A stretch of 23,555 nucleotides of DNA from an uncultured Candidatus Melainabacteria bacterium. GTDB taxonomy: Bacteria > Cyanobacteriota > Vampirovibrionia > Gastranaerophilales > Gastranaerophilaceae. Positions 1 through 6,979 of this stretch are shown one piece after another; position 1 is the stretch's first letter; every line of letters begins with the position of its first letter. The stretch is taken from the NCBI GenBank assembly GCA_934693235.1, contig CAKUUY010000025.1, forward strand, positions 1-23,555, written 5' to 3'. The notes beneath the pieces are model-generated. The model was not told the DNA's origin and did no database searches. It saw nothing but the letters and a program-made list of their open reading frames with translations. Made by a program: the position numbers and the translations under genes.

Positions 1-120
1 CTAATATAGCTGCTATACATGAAAATATCTTAACCGATAAGAACTTATCGCCTTAGTAACTATACACCAACATATGAAGTATGGACAAATATTGTCACAG
101 AGGGCTACGTGCGTAGCACC
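1..120 (+). repeat. Dispersed repeat R1, copy A
   Basis: It matches 14551-14670 over its whole 120 bp with few differences. It contains three palindromes: TATAGC-T-GCTATA (5-17), CGATAAG-AA-CTTATCG (near 35-51) and GCTACG-TG-CGTAGC at the right end. Octamer tandem repeats (CTTATCGC, CTTAACGT) continue to about 165. An R2 unit probably lies just before the window. Confidence 0.85.
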
Positions 121-165
121 TTATCGCCTTAACGTCTGAGGAGCCTAGTAATCTTAATAATACGA
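121..165 (+). repeat. Degenerate 8-bp tandem array beside R1-A
   Basis: Units of 8 bp in register: CTTATCGC, CTTAACGT, CTGAGGAG, CCTAGTAA. The same period and consensus occur next to the other R1 copies. Confidence 0.55.
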
Positions 166-227
166 GCTTCGCATCTATGCATCTAAAAACTAGTTTCACT
201 TTTTACTTTTTTATAGTAAACTGTTAC

Positions 228-245
228 TTGTAAATTGTATTACAA
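228..245. promoter_or_regulatory. Palindrome upstream of pfp
   Basis: TTGTAA-ATTGTA-TTACAA is a perfect 6-6-6 inverted repeat ending 18 nt before the start codon. A related TTGTATTA string occurs at the rubrerythrin promoter. Operator function is only a guess. Confidence 0.3.
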
Positions 246-263
246 AATATAAGGAAGAAGAAT

Positions 264-1946
264 ATGGAAAAACTTTCACCGTTACAAATCGAAAGATTAA
301 AGTATCAACCAAAACTTCCATCTAGCCTTTCAGAAGGTATTAACAGTTTGGAAATGGTTGAAGGTTCTGCAACTCAATCTGTTAGAGATCAAGAACAAAT
401 TCAAGAATTATTCAAAAATACTTACGGAAAACCTGTTGTAACTTTTAAACACACTTCATCTTCAAATGCTTCAGAAGTTAGAAATGTTGGTGTAATTCTT
501 TCAGGAGGTCAAGCTCCTGGCGGACACAATGTAATCGCAGGTTTGTATGATGCTTTGAAACAAGCAAATTCATCTAATAAATTATATGGATTTTTAGGTG
601 GCCCATCAGGTATTATTGAAGGTAAATATGTTGAATTTGATGACAAATTTATGGACGCTTACAGAAATACCGGTGGTTTTGATATTATCGGTTCAGGTAG
701 AACTAAACTTGAAACAGAAGAACAATTCGAAAAATCACTTGCTGTTTGTAAGAAATTAAACATTTCTGCTGTTGTAATTATCGGTGGTGACGATTCAAAT
801 ACAAATGCAGCACTTTTAGCTGAATGGTTTGTAAAACATAATACAGGTATTCAAGTAATCGGTTGCCCTAAAACAATTGATGGTGATTTGAAAAATGATC
901 AAATTGAAATTTCATTCGGTTTTGATACTGCTACAAAAACTTATGCTGAATTAATCGGAAATATTGAACGTGATGCAAATTCAGCTAAAAAATATTGGCA
1001 CTTTGTAAAAATTATGGGTAGAAGTGCTTCTCACGTAGCATTGGAAGCTGCTTTGCAAACTCAACCAAATATCACTTTGATTTCAGAAGAAGTTGAAGAA
1101 AAGAAAATGTCTTTGGAAAGCATTATTAACTATATGTGTGATATTATTGTTAAACGTGCTGACATGGGTAAAAACTTTGGTATCGCTGTAATTCCAGAGG
1201 GATTAATTGAATTTATTCCTGAAATGAAATCAATGATTGCTAACTTAAATGATATCATGGCTTCTTTGGAAAATGATTCAGAATTTGTAAACGCAACTAC
1301 AATTCGCGACAAATTCGATATCGTAGAAAACAGATTGGAAGAGGCAAATGCAAAAGTTTATGCTTCACTTCCTGTTTTGATTAAAGGTCAATTGCTTGCA
1401 GATCGTGACCCTCATGGCAACGTTCAAGTTTCTAAAATTGAAACAGAAAAACTTTTAATTGAAATGATTTCAACTAGATTAGAAGAATTAAAATCTCAAG
1501 GTGAATTTATTGGTAAATTCAATGCACAATCTCATTTCTTCGGTTACGAAGGCAGATGTGCATTCCCATCAAACTTTGATGCTGATTATTGCTATTCATT
1601 AGGATTCAATGCATTTGCTTTAATCAATTTTGGTTTGACTGGTTATTTGTCATCAGTTAGAAACTTGACAGCTCCTGCTTCTGAATGGATTGCCGGTGGT
1701 ATTCCTCTAACTATGATGATGAATATGGAAAAACGTCATGGTGAAATGAAACCGGTTATCCAAAAAGCATTGGTTAAACTTGACGGACCTGTTTTCAAAC
1801 AATTGGAAGAAAACAGAGAAGATTGGGCTATGAATGATAGATATTTATTCCCTGGAGCAATCCAATACTTTGGTCCATCTTGCGTATGTGACGTAACAAC
1901 TTGCACACTTCAATTAGAAAGAGCAAAACAACTAGTTAACGTGTAA
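264..1946 (+). CDS. pfp: Pyrophosphate-dependent 6-phosphofructokinase, long form
   Basis: This cytosolic glycolytic enzyme should phosphorylate fructose 6-phosphate with PPi, reversibly. At 560 residues it has the length of the long PFP class (plant beta-subunit-like), not the roughly 320 residues of ATP-PFK. Visible motifs are GGQAPGGH (81-88), GGDDSNT (174-180) and PKTIDGDLKND (202-212), followed by MGRSASH (251-257), the substrate-binding MGR motif. The Asp in GGDD and the Lys in GDLK are the residues that mark PPi rather than ATP use in this family. The ATG at 264 follows a purine-rich SD (AAGGAAG, 251-257). The gene is monocistronic and closed by a terminator at 1971-2005. An 18-bp palindrome lies just upstream at 228-245. 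The family call is very secure; physiological direction cannot be read from sequence. Confidence 0.95.
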   Translation: MEKLSPLQIERLKYQPKLPSSLSEGINSLEMVEGSATQSVRDQEQIQELFKNTYGKPVVTFKHTSSSNASEVRNVGVILSGGQAPGGHNVIAGLYDALKQANSSNKLYGFLGGPSGIIEGKYVEFDDKFMDAYRNTGGFDIIGSGRTKLETEEQFEKSLAVCKKLNISAVVIIGGDDSNTNAALLAEWFVKHNTGIQVIGCPKTIDGDLKNDQIEISFGFDTATKTYAELIGNIERDANSAKKYWHFVKIMGRSASHVALEAALQTQPNITLISEEVEEKKMSLESIINYMCDIIVKRADMGKNFGIAVIPEGLIEFIPEMKSMIANLNDIMASLENDSEFVNATTIRDKFDIVENRLEEANAKVYASLPVLIKGQLLADRDPHGNVQVSKIETEKLLIEMISTRLEELKSQGEFIGKFNAQSHFFGYEGRCAFPSNFDADYCYSLGFNAFALINFGLTGYLSSVRNLTAPASEWIAGGIPLTMMMNMEKRHGEMKPVIQKALVKLDGPVFKQLEENREDWAMNDRYLFPGAIQYFGPSCVCDVTTCTLQLERAKQLVNV

Positions 1947-1970
1947 GAAAAAAATCTATTAATAATATAA

Positions 1971-2005
1971 AAAAGCAGATTGAAATTATTCGGTCTGCTT
2001 TTTTT
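1971..2005 (+). terminator. Terminator of pfp
   Basis: AAAAGCAGA pairs with TCTGCTTTT; the stem is followed by a run of T. It lies 25 nt after the pfp stop. Confidence 0.85.
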
Positions 2006-2056
2006 ATTGAATATTAAATCGTTGGATAAGTATTTCTAATCAACATATTTCTATTA

Positions 2057-2087
2057 AAAAAGGACGAACATTTAGTTCGTCCTTTTT
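2057..2087. terminator. Bidirectional terminator, mainly for dnaK
   Basis: A perfect 13-bp stem (AAAAAGGACGAAC / GTTCGTCCTTTTT) with an ATTTA loop. T tracts occur on both strands. It lies between the convergent pfp and dnaK genes, 25 nt from the dnaK stop. Confidence 0.85.
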
Positions 2088-2111
2088 ATTATTTATTGAT
2101 ACTTAAAGAAA

Positions 2112-3950
2112 TTATTCTTTAGTATATTCTGCATCAATTACATCGTCATCATTCTTTTTGTCTTCTGTTGATGATGAAGCATTTTCAGAGCTTGCTGTTG
2201 ATTGTTCTTCTTTTTGAACAGCTTCGTAAGCTTTTTGAGAAATGCTAAACATTGTTTGTTGCAATTCGTCAGACAATTTTTTCAATTCTTCTGTCGGTTT
2301 GTTTTCATCTAATGCTTTTTGTAATGCTGCTTTTTGTTCATCTAATTTAGATTTGTCAGATGAATCGATTTTACCCTCAAAATCTTTTTCAATTCTGTCA
2401 GCTGAACCGATTAAGCTTGTTGCATTATTTTTAATCTCAGCTTCTTCTTTTTTCTTCTTGTCTTCTTGAGCGTTAGCTTCAGCTTCTTTAACCATCTTAT
2501 CAATATCTTGTTCAGACAAGTTTGAAGAGTTTGTAATTGTAATTTTTTGTTCTTTGTTTGTAGCTTTATCTTTGGCTGAAACGTTTACAATACCGTTAGC
2601 ATCAATATCAAATGTAACTTCGATTTGAGGAATACCACGCATTGCAGGAGCAATACCTTCAAGTCTGAACATACCTAAAGATTTGTTATCTCTAGACATT
2701 GGTCTTTCACCTTGAAGTACGTGAATATCAACAGCTGTTTGATTGTTTTCGGCAGTAGAGAACACTTGTGATTTAGAAACCGGAATAGTTGTGTTTCTAG
2801 GAACAAGTGGAGTCATTACACCACCCAATGTTTCAATACCCAATGTCAATGGAGTTACATCAAGTAGAACGATATCTTTTACTTCACCTGCAAGTACACC
2901 GGCTTGAATAGCAGCACCAACTGCAACAACTTCATCAGGGTTTACTGATTGGTTAGGTTCTTTTCCTGTATATTCTTTTACCAATTGTTGAACAGCCGGA
3001 ATACGAGTTGAACCACCAACTAGAACTACTTCATTAATGTCATTCTTTGTAATACCTGCATCTTTCAATGCATTTTCAACAGGAACTTTACATCTGTTCA
3101 AAAGGTCGCGACTTAAATCTTCAAATTTAGCTCTTGTCAAGTTCAAATCTAAGTGTTTAGGACCGTTTGCATCTGCTGTAATGAATGGTAAGTTAATATT
3201 TGTTTCCATAACTGATGACAATTCACATTTAGCTTTTTCAGCAGCTTCTTTAACACGTTGCATAGCTTGTTTGTCACCTTTAAGATCAATACCTTCTTGT
3301 TTTTTGAATTCTTCGCAAATCCAATCCATAACTTTTTGGTCGAAGTCATCGCCACCTAAATGAGTATCACCTGATGTTGAAAGAACTTCGTGAACACCAT
3401 CACCGATTTCCAAGATAGATACATCAAATGTACCACCACCTAAGTCAAATACAAGAACTTTCTCTGACTTATCTTTTTCAAGACCGTAAGCCAAAGCTGC
3501 TGCAGTAGGTTCGTTAACGATACGAAGAACGTCCAAACCAGCAATTTTACCGGCATCTTTAGTTGCTTGTCTTTGAGCATCGTTAAAATATGCAGGAACT
3601 GTGATTACAGCGGATGTAACTTTTTCTCCCAAATAGTTAGAAGCATCATCAGCTAATTTTCTCAAAATCATAGCAGAAATTTCTTGTGGAGTGTAATCTT
3701 TTCCATCAATGTTTACTTTGTAATCTTCACCCATGTGTCTTTTGATTGAAGCGATTGTTTTATCAGGGTTAAGGATAGCTTGACGTTTTGCCAATTGTCC
3801 CACTAATTTTTCACCTGTTTTTGAAAAACCAACGATAGACGGAGTTGTACGAGATCCTTCTGCGTTAGCTATAACGGTAGGTTTACCGCCTTCCATAACG
3901 GCTACAACTGAGTTTGTTGTACCTAAGTCAATACCAATTGTCTTTGCCAT
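2112..3950 (-). CDS. dnaK: Hsp70 chaperone DnaK
   Basis: ATP-dependent cytosolic chaperone that works with DnaJ and GrpE. The 612-residue protein (slightly shorter than the 638 of E. coli) opens with the phosphate-1 motif IDLGTTNS (7-14). It has VPAYFND (118-124), NEPTAAALAYG (146-156) and the phosphate-2 motif FDLGGGTFDVS (168-178). The hydrophobic interdomain linker is followed by DVTPLTLGIET. The C-terminus is a Lys/Glu-rich lid and then an acidic tail ending DDDVIDAEYTKE, close to the usual EEVD-like end. The ATG follows an AAAAGGAG SD about 10 nt upstream. No hrcA, grpE or dnaJ is adjacent, and no CIRCE operator (TTAGCACTC-N9-GAGTGCTAA) is visible upstream, so heat regulation must use another system or none. 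Confidence 0.98.
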   Translation of the reverse strand: MAKTIGIDLGTTNSVVAVMEGGKPTVIANAEGSRTTPSIVGFSKTGEKLVGQLAKRQAILNPDKTIASIKRHMGEDYKVNIDGKDYTPQEISAMILRKLADDASNYLGEKVTSAVITVPAYFNDAQRQATKDAGKIAGLDVLRIVNEPTAAALAYGLEKDKSEKVLVFDLGGGTFDVSILEIGDGVHEVLSTSGDTHLGGDDFDQKVMDWICEEFKKQEGIDLKGDKQAMQRVKEAAEKAKCELSSVMETNINLPFITADANGPKHLDLNLTRAKFEDLSRDLLNRCKVPVENALKDAGITKNDINEVVLVGGSTRIPAVQQLVKEYTGKEPNQSVNPDEVVAVGAAIQAGVLAGEVKDIVLLDVTPLTLGIETLGGVMTPLVPRNTTIPVSKSQVFSTAENNQTAVDIHVLQGERPMSRDNKSLGMFRLEGIAPAMRGIPQIEVTFDIDANGIVNVSAKDKATNKEQKITITNSSNLSEQDIDKMVKEAEANAQEDKKKKEEAEIKNNATSLIGSADRIEKDFEGKIDSSDKSKLDEQKAALQKALDENKPTEELKKLSDELQQTMFSISQKAYEAVQKEEQSTASSENASSSTEDKKNDDDVIDAEYTKE

Positions 3951-3998
3951 AATTTATTATCTCCTTTTCAATTAAATTTCTCTTTTAACTATATTATT

Positions 3999-4007
3999 GT
4001 TATAACA
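3999..4007 (-). promoter_or_regulatory. Candidate extended -10 of dnaK
   Basis: On the minus strand TGT-TATAAC, about 49 nt before the ATG. The -35 is not convincing and no CIRCE is present. Confidence 0.35.
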
Positions 4008-4067
4008 TCGTTTTGGGAGAATATTAAAAAAATAAACAAAAAATTAATATTTTGGAAGTAGTAAAAA

Positions 4068-4188
4068 GTGAATAGGTGAATAAGAAAATAAGTGAATAAG
4101 TTCGTTTAACTCACTACGTTCGAAAATTTATTTTGATGCGAAGCATCTGTAAAGCACTTATTCACCTATTCACCTATTGCCTTATTCT
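4068..4188. repeat. Inverted pair of octamer arrays between dnaK and the secreted protein gene
   Basis: The left array (4068-4100) has units GTGAATAG, GTGAATAA, GAAAATAA, GTGAATAA. The right array (4157-4188) has CTTATTCA, CCTATTCA, CCTATTGC, CTTATTCT, the reverse complement type. The 56-bp spacer holds a small palindrome (GATGC-GAA-GCATC, 4135-4147). Together they can fold as a long hairpin. This fills most of the 272-bp gap upstream of dnaK. Confidence 0.7.
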
Positions 4189-4222
4189 CTTTAACCACAT
4201 ATTTTATTTAATAGTAGAACGT

Positions 4223-4555
4223 TTATTCCAACACGCTTCCACCACCCTCTACTCCAGGGAGACATACACCAAATTGACAATTGGAATTGTAATCGTTTGA
4301 TGAAGGATTTGCTGTTGTATTATTTGTTTCTGTGTTTATTAGTTCACTATGGTATGGTGTTATATAGTTTGGTTGAAATGCATTTGGTTTTTGTATTTCT
4401 TGTATATGATTTGGAATATATTTTTGTTGTAACGGTTTAGCTTCCCAGTTAGAAAGAGCAGTACAGGCTCCTCCTTCTATTGGACAAGTAGCAAAAACAG
4501 GGACTGCAACTATGGCAAGAACAAATGCTAATATTATTTTTTTTATCTTTTTCAT
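4223..4555 (-). CDS. Small secreted protein with four cysteines, unknown function
   Basis: A 110-residue protein I do not recognise. Residues 1-22 form a typical Sec signal peptide: KKIKK, then the hydrophobic stretch ILAFVLAIVAVPV, with likely signal peptidase I cleavage after VFA. The residues before Cys24 do not make a good lipobox, so a lipoprotein is less likely. The mature part has a Cys pair near each end (C24/C31 and C93/C98), suggesting one or two disulfides. Between them lies a Pro/Asn/Thr-rich, probably unstructured region. The SD is GAAAGG, about 11 nt upstream of the ATG. It is probably exported to the envelope or medium; no domain is assignable. Confidence 0.7.
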   Translation of the reverse strand: MKKIKKIILAFVLAIVAVPVFATCPIEGGACTALSNWEAKPLQQKYIPNHIQEIQKPNAFQPNYITPYHSELINTETNNTTANPSSNDYNSNCQFGVCLPGVEGGGSVLE

Positions 4556-4692
4556 ATTTTACCAACCTTTCATTTTATTCTATATAATTAGATTAAACGA
4601 CAATTTACAAAATTTCATTGCCGGAAAGTAGCAAAAAAATTTTTGTTTGTTTTTCATGTATGCAGAATAGTAAAAAAGGAGTTTCGTTATTC

Positions 4693-5289
4693 ATGAATAA
4701 TAATATTAGTTTTCAAGGGCATTCAACACTTATTTTATCTCCAAAATTATATGAAGAAGCAAGTAATGTTTCTAAACAAACATACAGAAAATTATATACG
4801 AATAACAAGTGTAATTTAACAAATGGTAAGGTTTTTGATACATATGCAGATGCCGGTAATATTGCTGTTATCGTTAGAAATGAAAAAAAAGGTATTTTAA
4901 AACATGTACCTATAAACGGAAATTGTGAAAAGCTAATTGAACATATTTTGGATGTAGTTGATTATTTGAAAAAAACAGCTAAGGGGAAATTAACAGCCTG
5001 GATTATTGGCGGTGATAGAATTAATGGTGTTAATGGTGATGACACTGTAAAAACTCTTGATAAAATTGCGAATGCAATATGCGATAGAACTGACATTGAT
5101 ACATCAATTTTAGTAGGTAGTAAATCAGGGGAAGACAAATTCTTTATACATACTTTAAGTGGAGAACTTGAAGTTGGTTTGGATAAAAATACGAGAGCGA
5201 TAAGACAATCCAGACTTCCTATTGAAGAAAAACTTGAAAATTACTTTGATATTGTTGAATTAAATAATACAAATGTAAAATTAGATTAA
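4693..5289 (+). CDS. Hypothetical protein, possibly CheD-like fold lacking the catalytic Cys
   Basis: The open frame extends back to a TTG at 4618, but the ATG at 4693 follows a good SD (AAGGAG, 4676-4681) and gives 198 residues starting MNNNISFQGH, so I take that start. I see a loose resemblance to CheD, the chemoreceptor glutamine deamidase. The order is a beta strand pair (DAGNIAVIVRNEKKGILKHV), a helix, then AWIIGGDR (compare CheD AKIFGGA), another helix, and SGEDKFFIHTLSGELEV (compare the CheD end, GR.V.F...TG.L.V). If this alignment is right, the catalytic Cys of CheD (GLGSC) is Asn here while a His is kept, so it would not be a normal deamidase. No chemotaxis genes are nearby. The coding call is good; the fold suggestion is tentative. 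It converges with the next gene, their stop codons overlapping by 4 nt. Confidence 0.7.
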   Translation: MNNNISFQGHSTLILSPKLYEEASNVSKQTYRKLYTNNKCNLTNGKVFDTYADAGNIAVIVRNEKKGILKHVPINGNCEKLIEHILDVVDYLKKTAKGKLTAWIIGGDRINGVNGDDTVKTLDKIANAICDRTDIDTSILVGSKSGEDKFFIHTLSGELEVGLDKNTRAIRQSRLPIEEKLENYFDIVELNNTNVKLD

Positions 5290-5702
5290 TCTTTTATTCG
5301 TTTTGCCGTTTTTTCCAAAACTTTACAAAACGGAATAATTGGTTCCATTTTATAACCACAATCGTCTGATAATGCCCCGCCCATTGAAAAAAGTTCTTCT
5401 TGCGGATAACGTCTGCAAATTCCGGGGCGGGTTTTGTGAATTTTACATTTGTGAGTTTCAGGATCAAGATTTTGGCATTCAAAAATTAAACCGATTTCAT
5501 CTTTTCCGATAACTTTCAAATATGTGTAAAATCTATGCAAATATTGCAATTTTTCAAACTCTTTTTCGTCTTGAACTACGTGTTTGTAATGTTTTACGTA
5601 AATTTGAGTACAGCATTTTCCGCAAGCTTTGCATTTGCCGGTGCGATAGTATTTGCGTCTTAAAATTTTTGACAAAAAGAATTTTCTAAAACTTTCAAAC
5701 AT
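5286..5702 (-). CDS. YkgJ-family CxxCxxCC zinc/iron-chelating protein
   Basis: A 138-residue protein with the cysteine array of the YkgJ/UPF0153 family: C24-x2-C27-x2-C30-C31, then C76, C86 and C96 (the last in TRPGICRRYP), with further cysteines at 115 and 126. CxxCxxCC plus the later H-x2-RP-x2-CR pattern is characteristic; members are thought to bind Zn or an Fe-S cluster, but their biochemical role is not established. The N-terminus is basic (KILRRKYYR). There is no SD. Instead TATTAT sits exactly 6 nt before the ATG (5709-5714), with TGT before it as an extended -10, suggesting a leaderless transcript. It overlaps the convergent upstream-strand gene by 4 nt. Confidence 0.85.
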   Translation of the reverse strand: MFESFRKFFLSKILRRKYYRTGKCKACGKCCTQIYVKHYKHVVQDEKEFEKLQYLHRFYTYLKVIGKDEIGLIFECQNLDPETHKCKIHKTRPGICRRYPQEELFSMGGALSDDCGYKMEPIIPFCKVLEKTAKRIKD

Positions 5703-5714
5703 GCTTACATAATA
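5703..5714 (-). promoter_or_regulatory. Extended -10 giving a leaderless start for the YkgJ-family gene
   Basis: Reading the minus strand, TGT-TATTAT is followed by six bases (GTAAGC) and then the ATG at 5702. The expected transcription start, 7 nt after the -10, is therefore the A of ATG. No Shine-Dalgarno sequence is present and no good -35 is seen. Confidence 0.5.
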
Positions 5715-5837
5715 ACATAAAGTTTTGTAAAGTTTTAGAGTTTTTTAGGCAAATCTTAACTTTCAGGATAATTATAAAAAATGTAAAACCTAAATTAATT
5801 TTTTATAGACTATAACATAACCAAAATAACCAACCTT

Positions 5838-5863
5838 GACCTCTTCAACGAGGTCTTTTTTTT
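5838..5863 (+). terminator. Rho-independent terminator with no upstream gene on its strand
   Basis: A perfect 6-bp stem (GACCTC/GAGGTC) with loop TTCAAC is followed by eight T. The T tract is only on the plus-strand side. The nearest upstream gene on this strand ends at 5289 and converges with another gene, so a short transcript starting between about 5703 and 5800 is the likeliest client. Confidence 0.75.
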
Positions 5864-5943
5864 GTCAACGAATTACCTTATGCGTACATAATGACAGCTA
5901 AAGAGATAGTATAATTTAACATTTCGTTACAAAAATAGCAATT

Positions 5944-5958
5944 ATTTACAGCGTAAAT
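5944..5958. promoter_or_regulatory. Small palindrome upstream of the 156-residue protein gene
   Basis: ATTTAC-AGC-GTAAAT is a perfect 6-3-6 inverted repeat 29 nt before the ATG at 5988 and downstream of a TATAAT at 5910-5915. It could be an operator or a leader hairpin; nothing in the sequence separates the two. Confidence 0.3.
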
Positions 5959-5987
5959 ATTTTATATATACAAGAGAGGATAACTAT

Positions 5988-6458
5988 ATGGTTGATGCAA
6001 TTAAATATGTCTCAAAAGAACGATTTGAAAAATCACCGGAATTAAAAGCTCAGTATGGATCTTATGATAAATTTCAGTTAGCTTTGAAAAGACAATCTAT
6101 CCATACATTTGCGAAAGAAAATAAAAATTATTCTTATGACCCTCAAAAAGCTTTTTATGAAATGCGGCTTGAGGCATATAAAAAACATCAAGAACAATCT
6201 GATGCGGCTATTGCAAATTATAAGGAGTTAGAAGCTCAATATGAAGCTTTGCTAGGGAAGCAAGCATCTATAAATTCAAGTTTGATGAGTAAATATCAAG
6301 TTTCAAAAGAAAGTGATTTGATGAATACAATGAAAGCGAATAATTCATTGGTTGACCAAGGTACTTATAACAAAACATCAAATTCCGTTAACGAAGCTTA
6401 TACAAAATTTATTGCAGCGTTGCAAACAGCAAATTATCAAACTCACAGGATTGTTTAA
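5988..6458 (+). CDS. Hypothetical helical protein, 156 residues
   Basis: I do not recognise this protein. It has no signal peptide or membrane segment. It is polar, rich in Lys, Glu, Gln, Ala and Asn, and predicted mostly helical. The stretch from about residue 54 to 95 (FYEMRLEAYKKHQEQ onward) could form a coiled coil. The ATG follows a good SD (AGAGAGGA, 5973-5980). A short palindrome (ATTTAC-AGC-GTAAAT, 5944-5958) lies upstream, and a TATAAT occurs at 5910-5915. It precedes rpsO, but rpsO has its own promoter, so the two are probably not one unit. A lineage-specific cytosolic protein is my best guess. Confidence 0.65.
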   Translation: MVDAIKYVSKERFEKSPELKAQYGSYDKFQLALKRQSIHTFAKENKNYSYDPQKAFYEMRLEAYKKHQEQSDAAIANYKELEAQYEALLGKQASINSSLMSKYQVSKESDLMNTMKANNSLVDQGTYNKTSNSVNEAYTKFIAALQTANYQTHRIV

Positions 6459-6487
6459 AAATCCGTAACATGTTTATATTTTCATGC

Positions 6488-6516
6488 TTGCAATTTTTCC
6501 TTTAATATATTATCAT
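6488..6516 (+). promoter_or_regulatory. Promoter of rpsO
   Basis: TTGCAA (6488-6493), a 17-bp spacer and TATCAT (6511-6516). The predicted start at about 6523 lies at the first bases of the leader hairpin 6521-6556, so the transcript would begin with that stem. Confidence 0.5.
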
Positions 6517-6520
6517 GCAA

Positions 6521-6556
6521 CTTGTAGAGTGCTTACGCCAATAATCACTCAACAAG
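6521..6556 (+). promoter_or_regulatory. rpsO leader hairpin, candidate S15 autoregulatory site
   Basis: An 11-bp stem with one mismatch (CTTGTAGAGTG with CACTCAACAAG) and a 14-nt loop stands directly before the SD of rpsO. S15 represses its own mRNA in several bacteria through different leader structures, so a structured leader is expected here. This one is not obviously one of the described types. Confidence 0.45.
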
Positions 6557-6571
6557 AAAAGGAAAATTAAA

Positions 6572-6835
6572 ATGAACTTAAAAAACAAGCAAGAAATAGT
6601 TAAAGCTTACGGTAAAAATGAAAAAGACACTGGTTCTGCAGCAGTTCAAGTTGCTTTGATGAGCCAAAAAATTTCTGAACTTACTGAACACCTAAAATCT
6701 AACAAAAAAGATTTCGCTACAAAAAGAGGTCTTTTGATGATGGTAGGTAGAAGAAAAAGACTACTTTCTTATTTGAAATCTCAAAATCTTGATGAATACA
6801 GAGAATTAATTAAGAAATTGGGTATTCGTGGTTAA
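6572..6835 (+). CDS. rpsO: 30S ribosomal protein S15
   Basis: An 87-residue protein, close to the usual 88-89. It has the typical basic helical body: KQEIVKAYGKNEKDTGSAAVQVALMSQKI, then LTEHLKSNKKDFATKRGLLMMVGRRKRLLSYL and the end YRELIKKLGIRG. It binds the central domain of 16S rRNA early in small-subunit assembly. The start has an AAAAGG SD (6557-6563). A hairpin in the leader may bind S15. In many bacteria pnp follows rpsO, but here hydF does, so the usual pair is broken. Confidence 0.98.
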   Translation: MNLKNKQEIVKAYGKNEKDTGSAAVQVALMSQKISELTEHLKSNKKDFATKRGLLMMVGRRKRLLSYLKSQNLDEYRELIKKLGIRG

Positions 6836-6891
6836 TATTCTTTATCTCCTCGCCCACTGGGGAGAGAAGTAAAATCCACATTAGATTTTGC

Positions 6892-6917
6892 AAAGGGCTG
6901 TCGTTTGGCAGCCTTTT
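6892..6917 (+). terminator. Weak terminator-like hairpin after rpsO
   Basis: AAAGGGCTG pairs with CAGCCTTTT (one G-U pair) across an 8-nt loop, ending in only four T. It lies between rpsO and hydF. A smaller hairpin (AAAATC/GATTTT, 6871-6889) precedes it. Confidence 0.5.
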
Positions 6918-6979
6918 GAGTTATAAATGTAGAGTAGGAAAAATGTAGTGTTTCCACCAAAAGTAGAGAGAATAATCTT

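Noticed and set aside
3951..4060. CIRCE operator upstream of dnaK
   Set aside because: No TTAGCACTC-N9-GAGTGCTAA or near match is present.
4618..4692. N-terminal extension of the possible CheD-like protein from TTG at 4618
   Set aside because: No SD before the TTG, whereas AAGGAG precedes the ATG at 4693.
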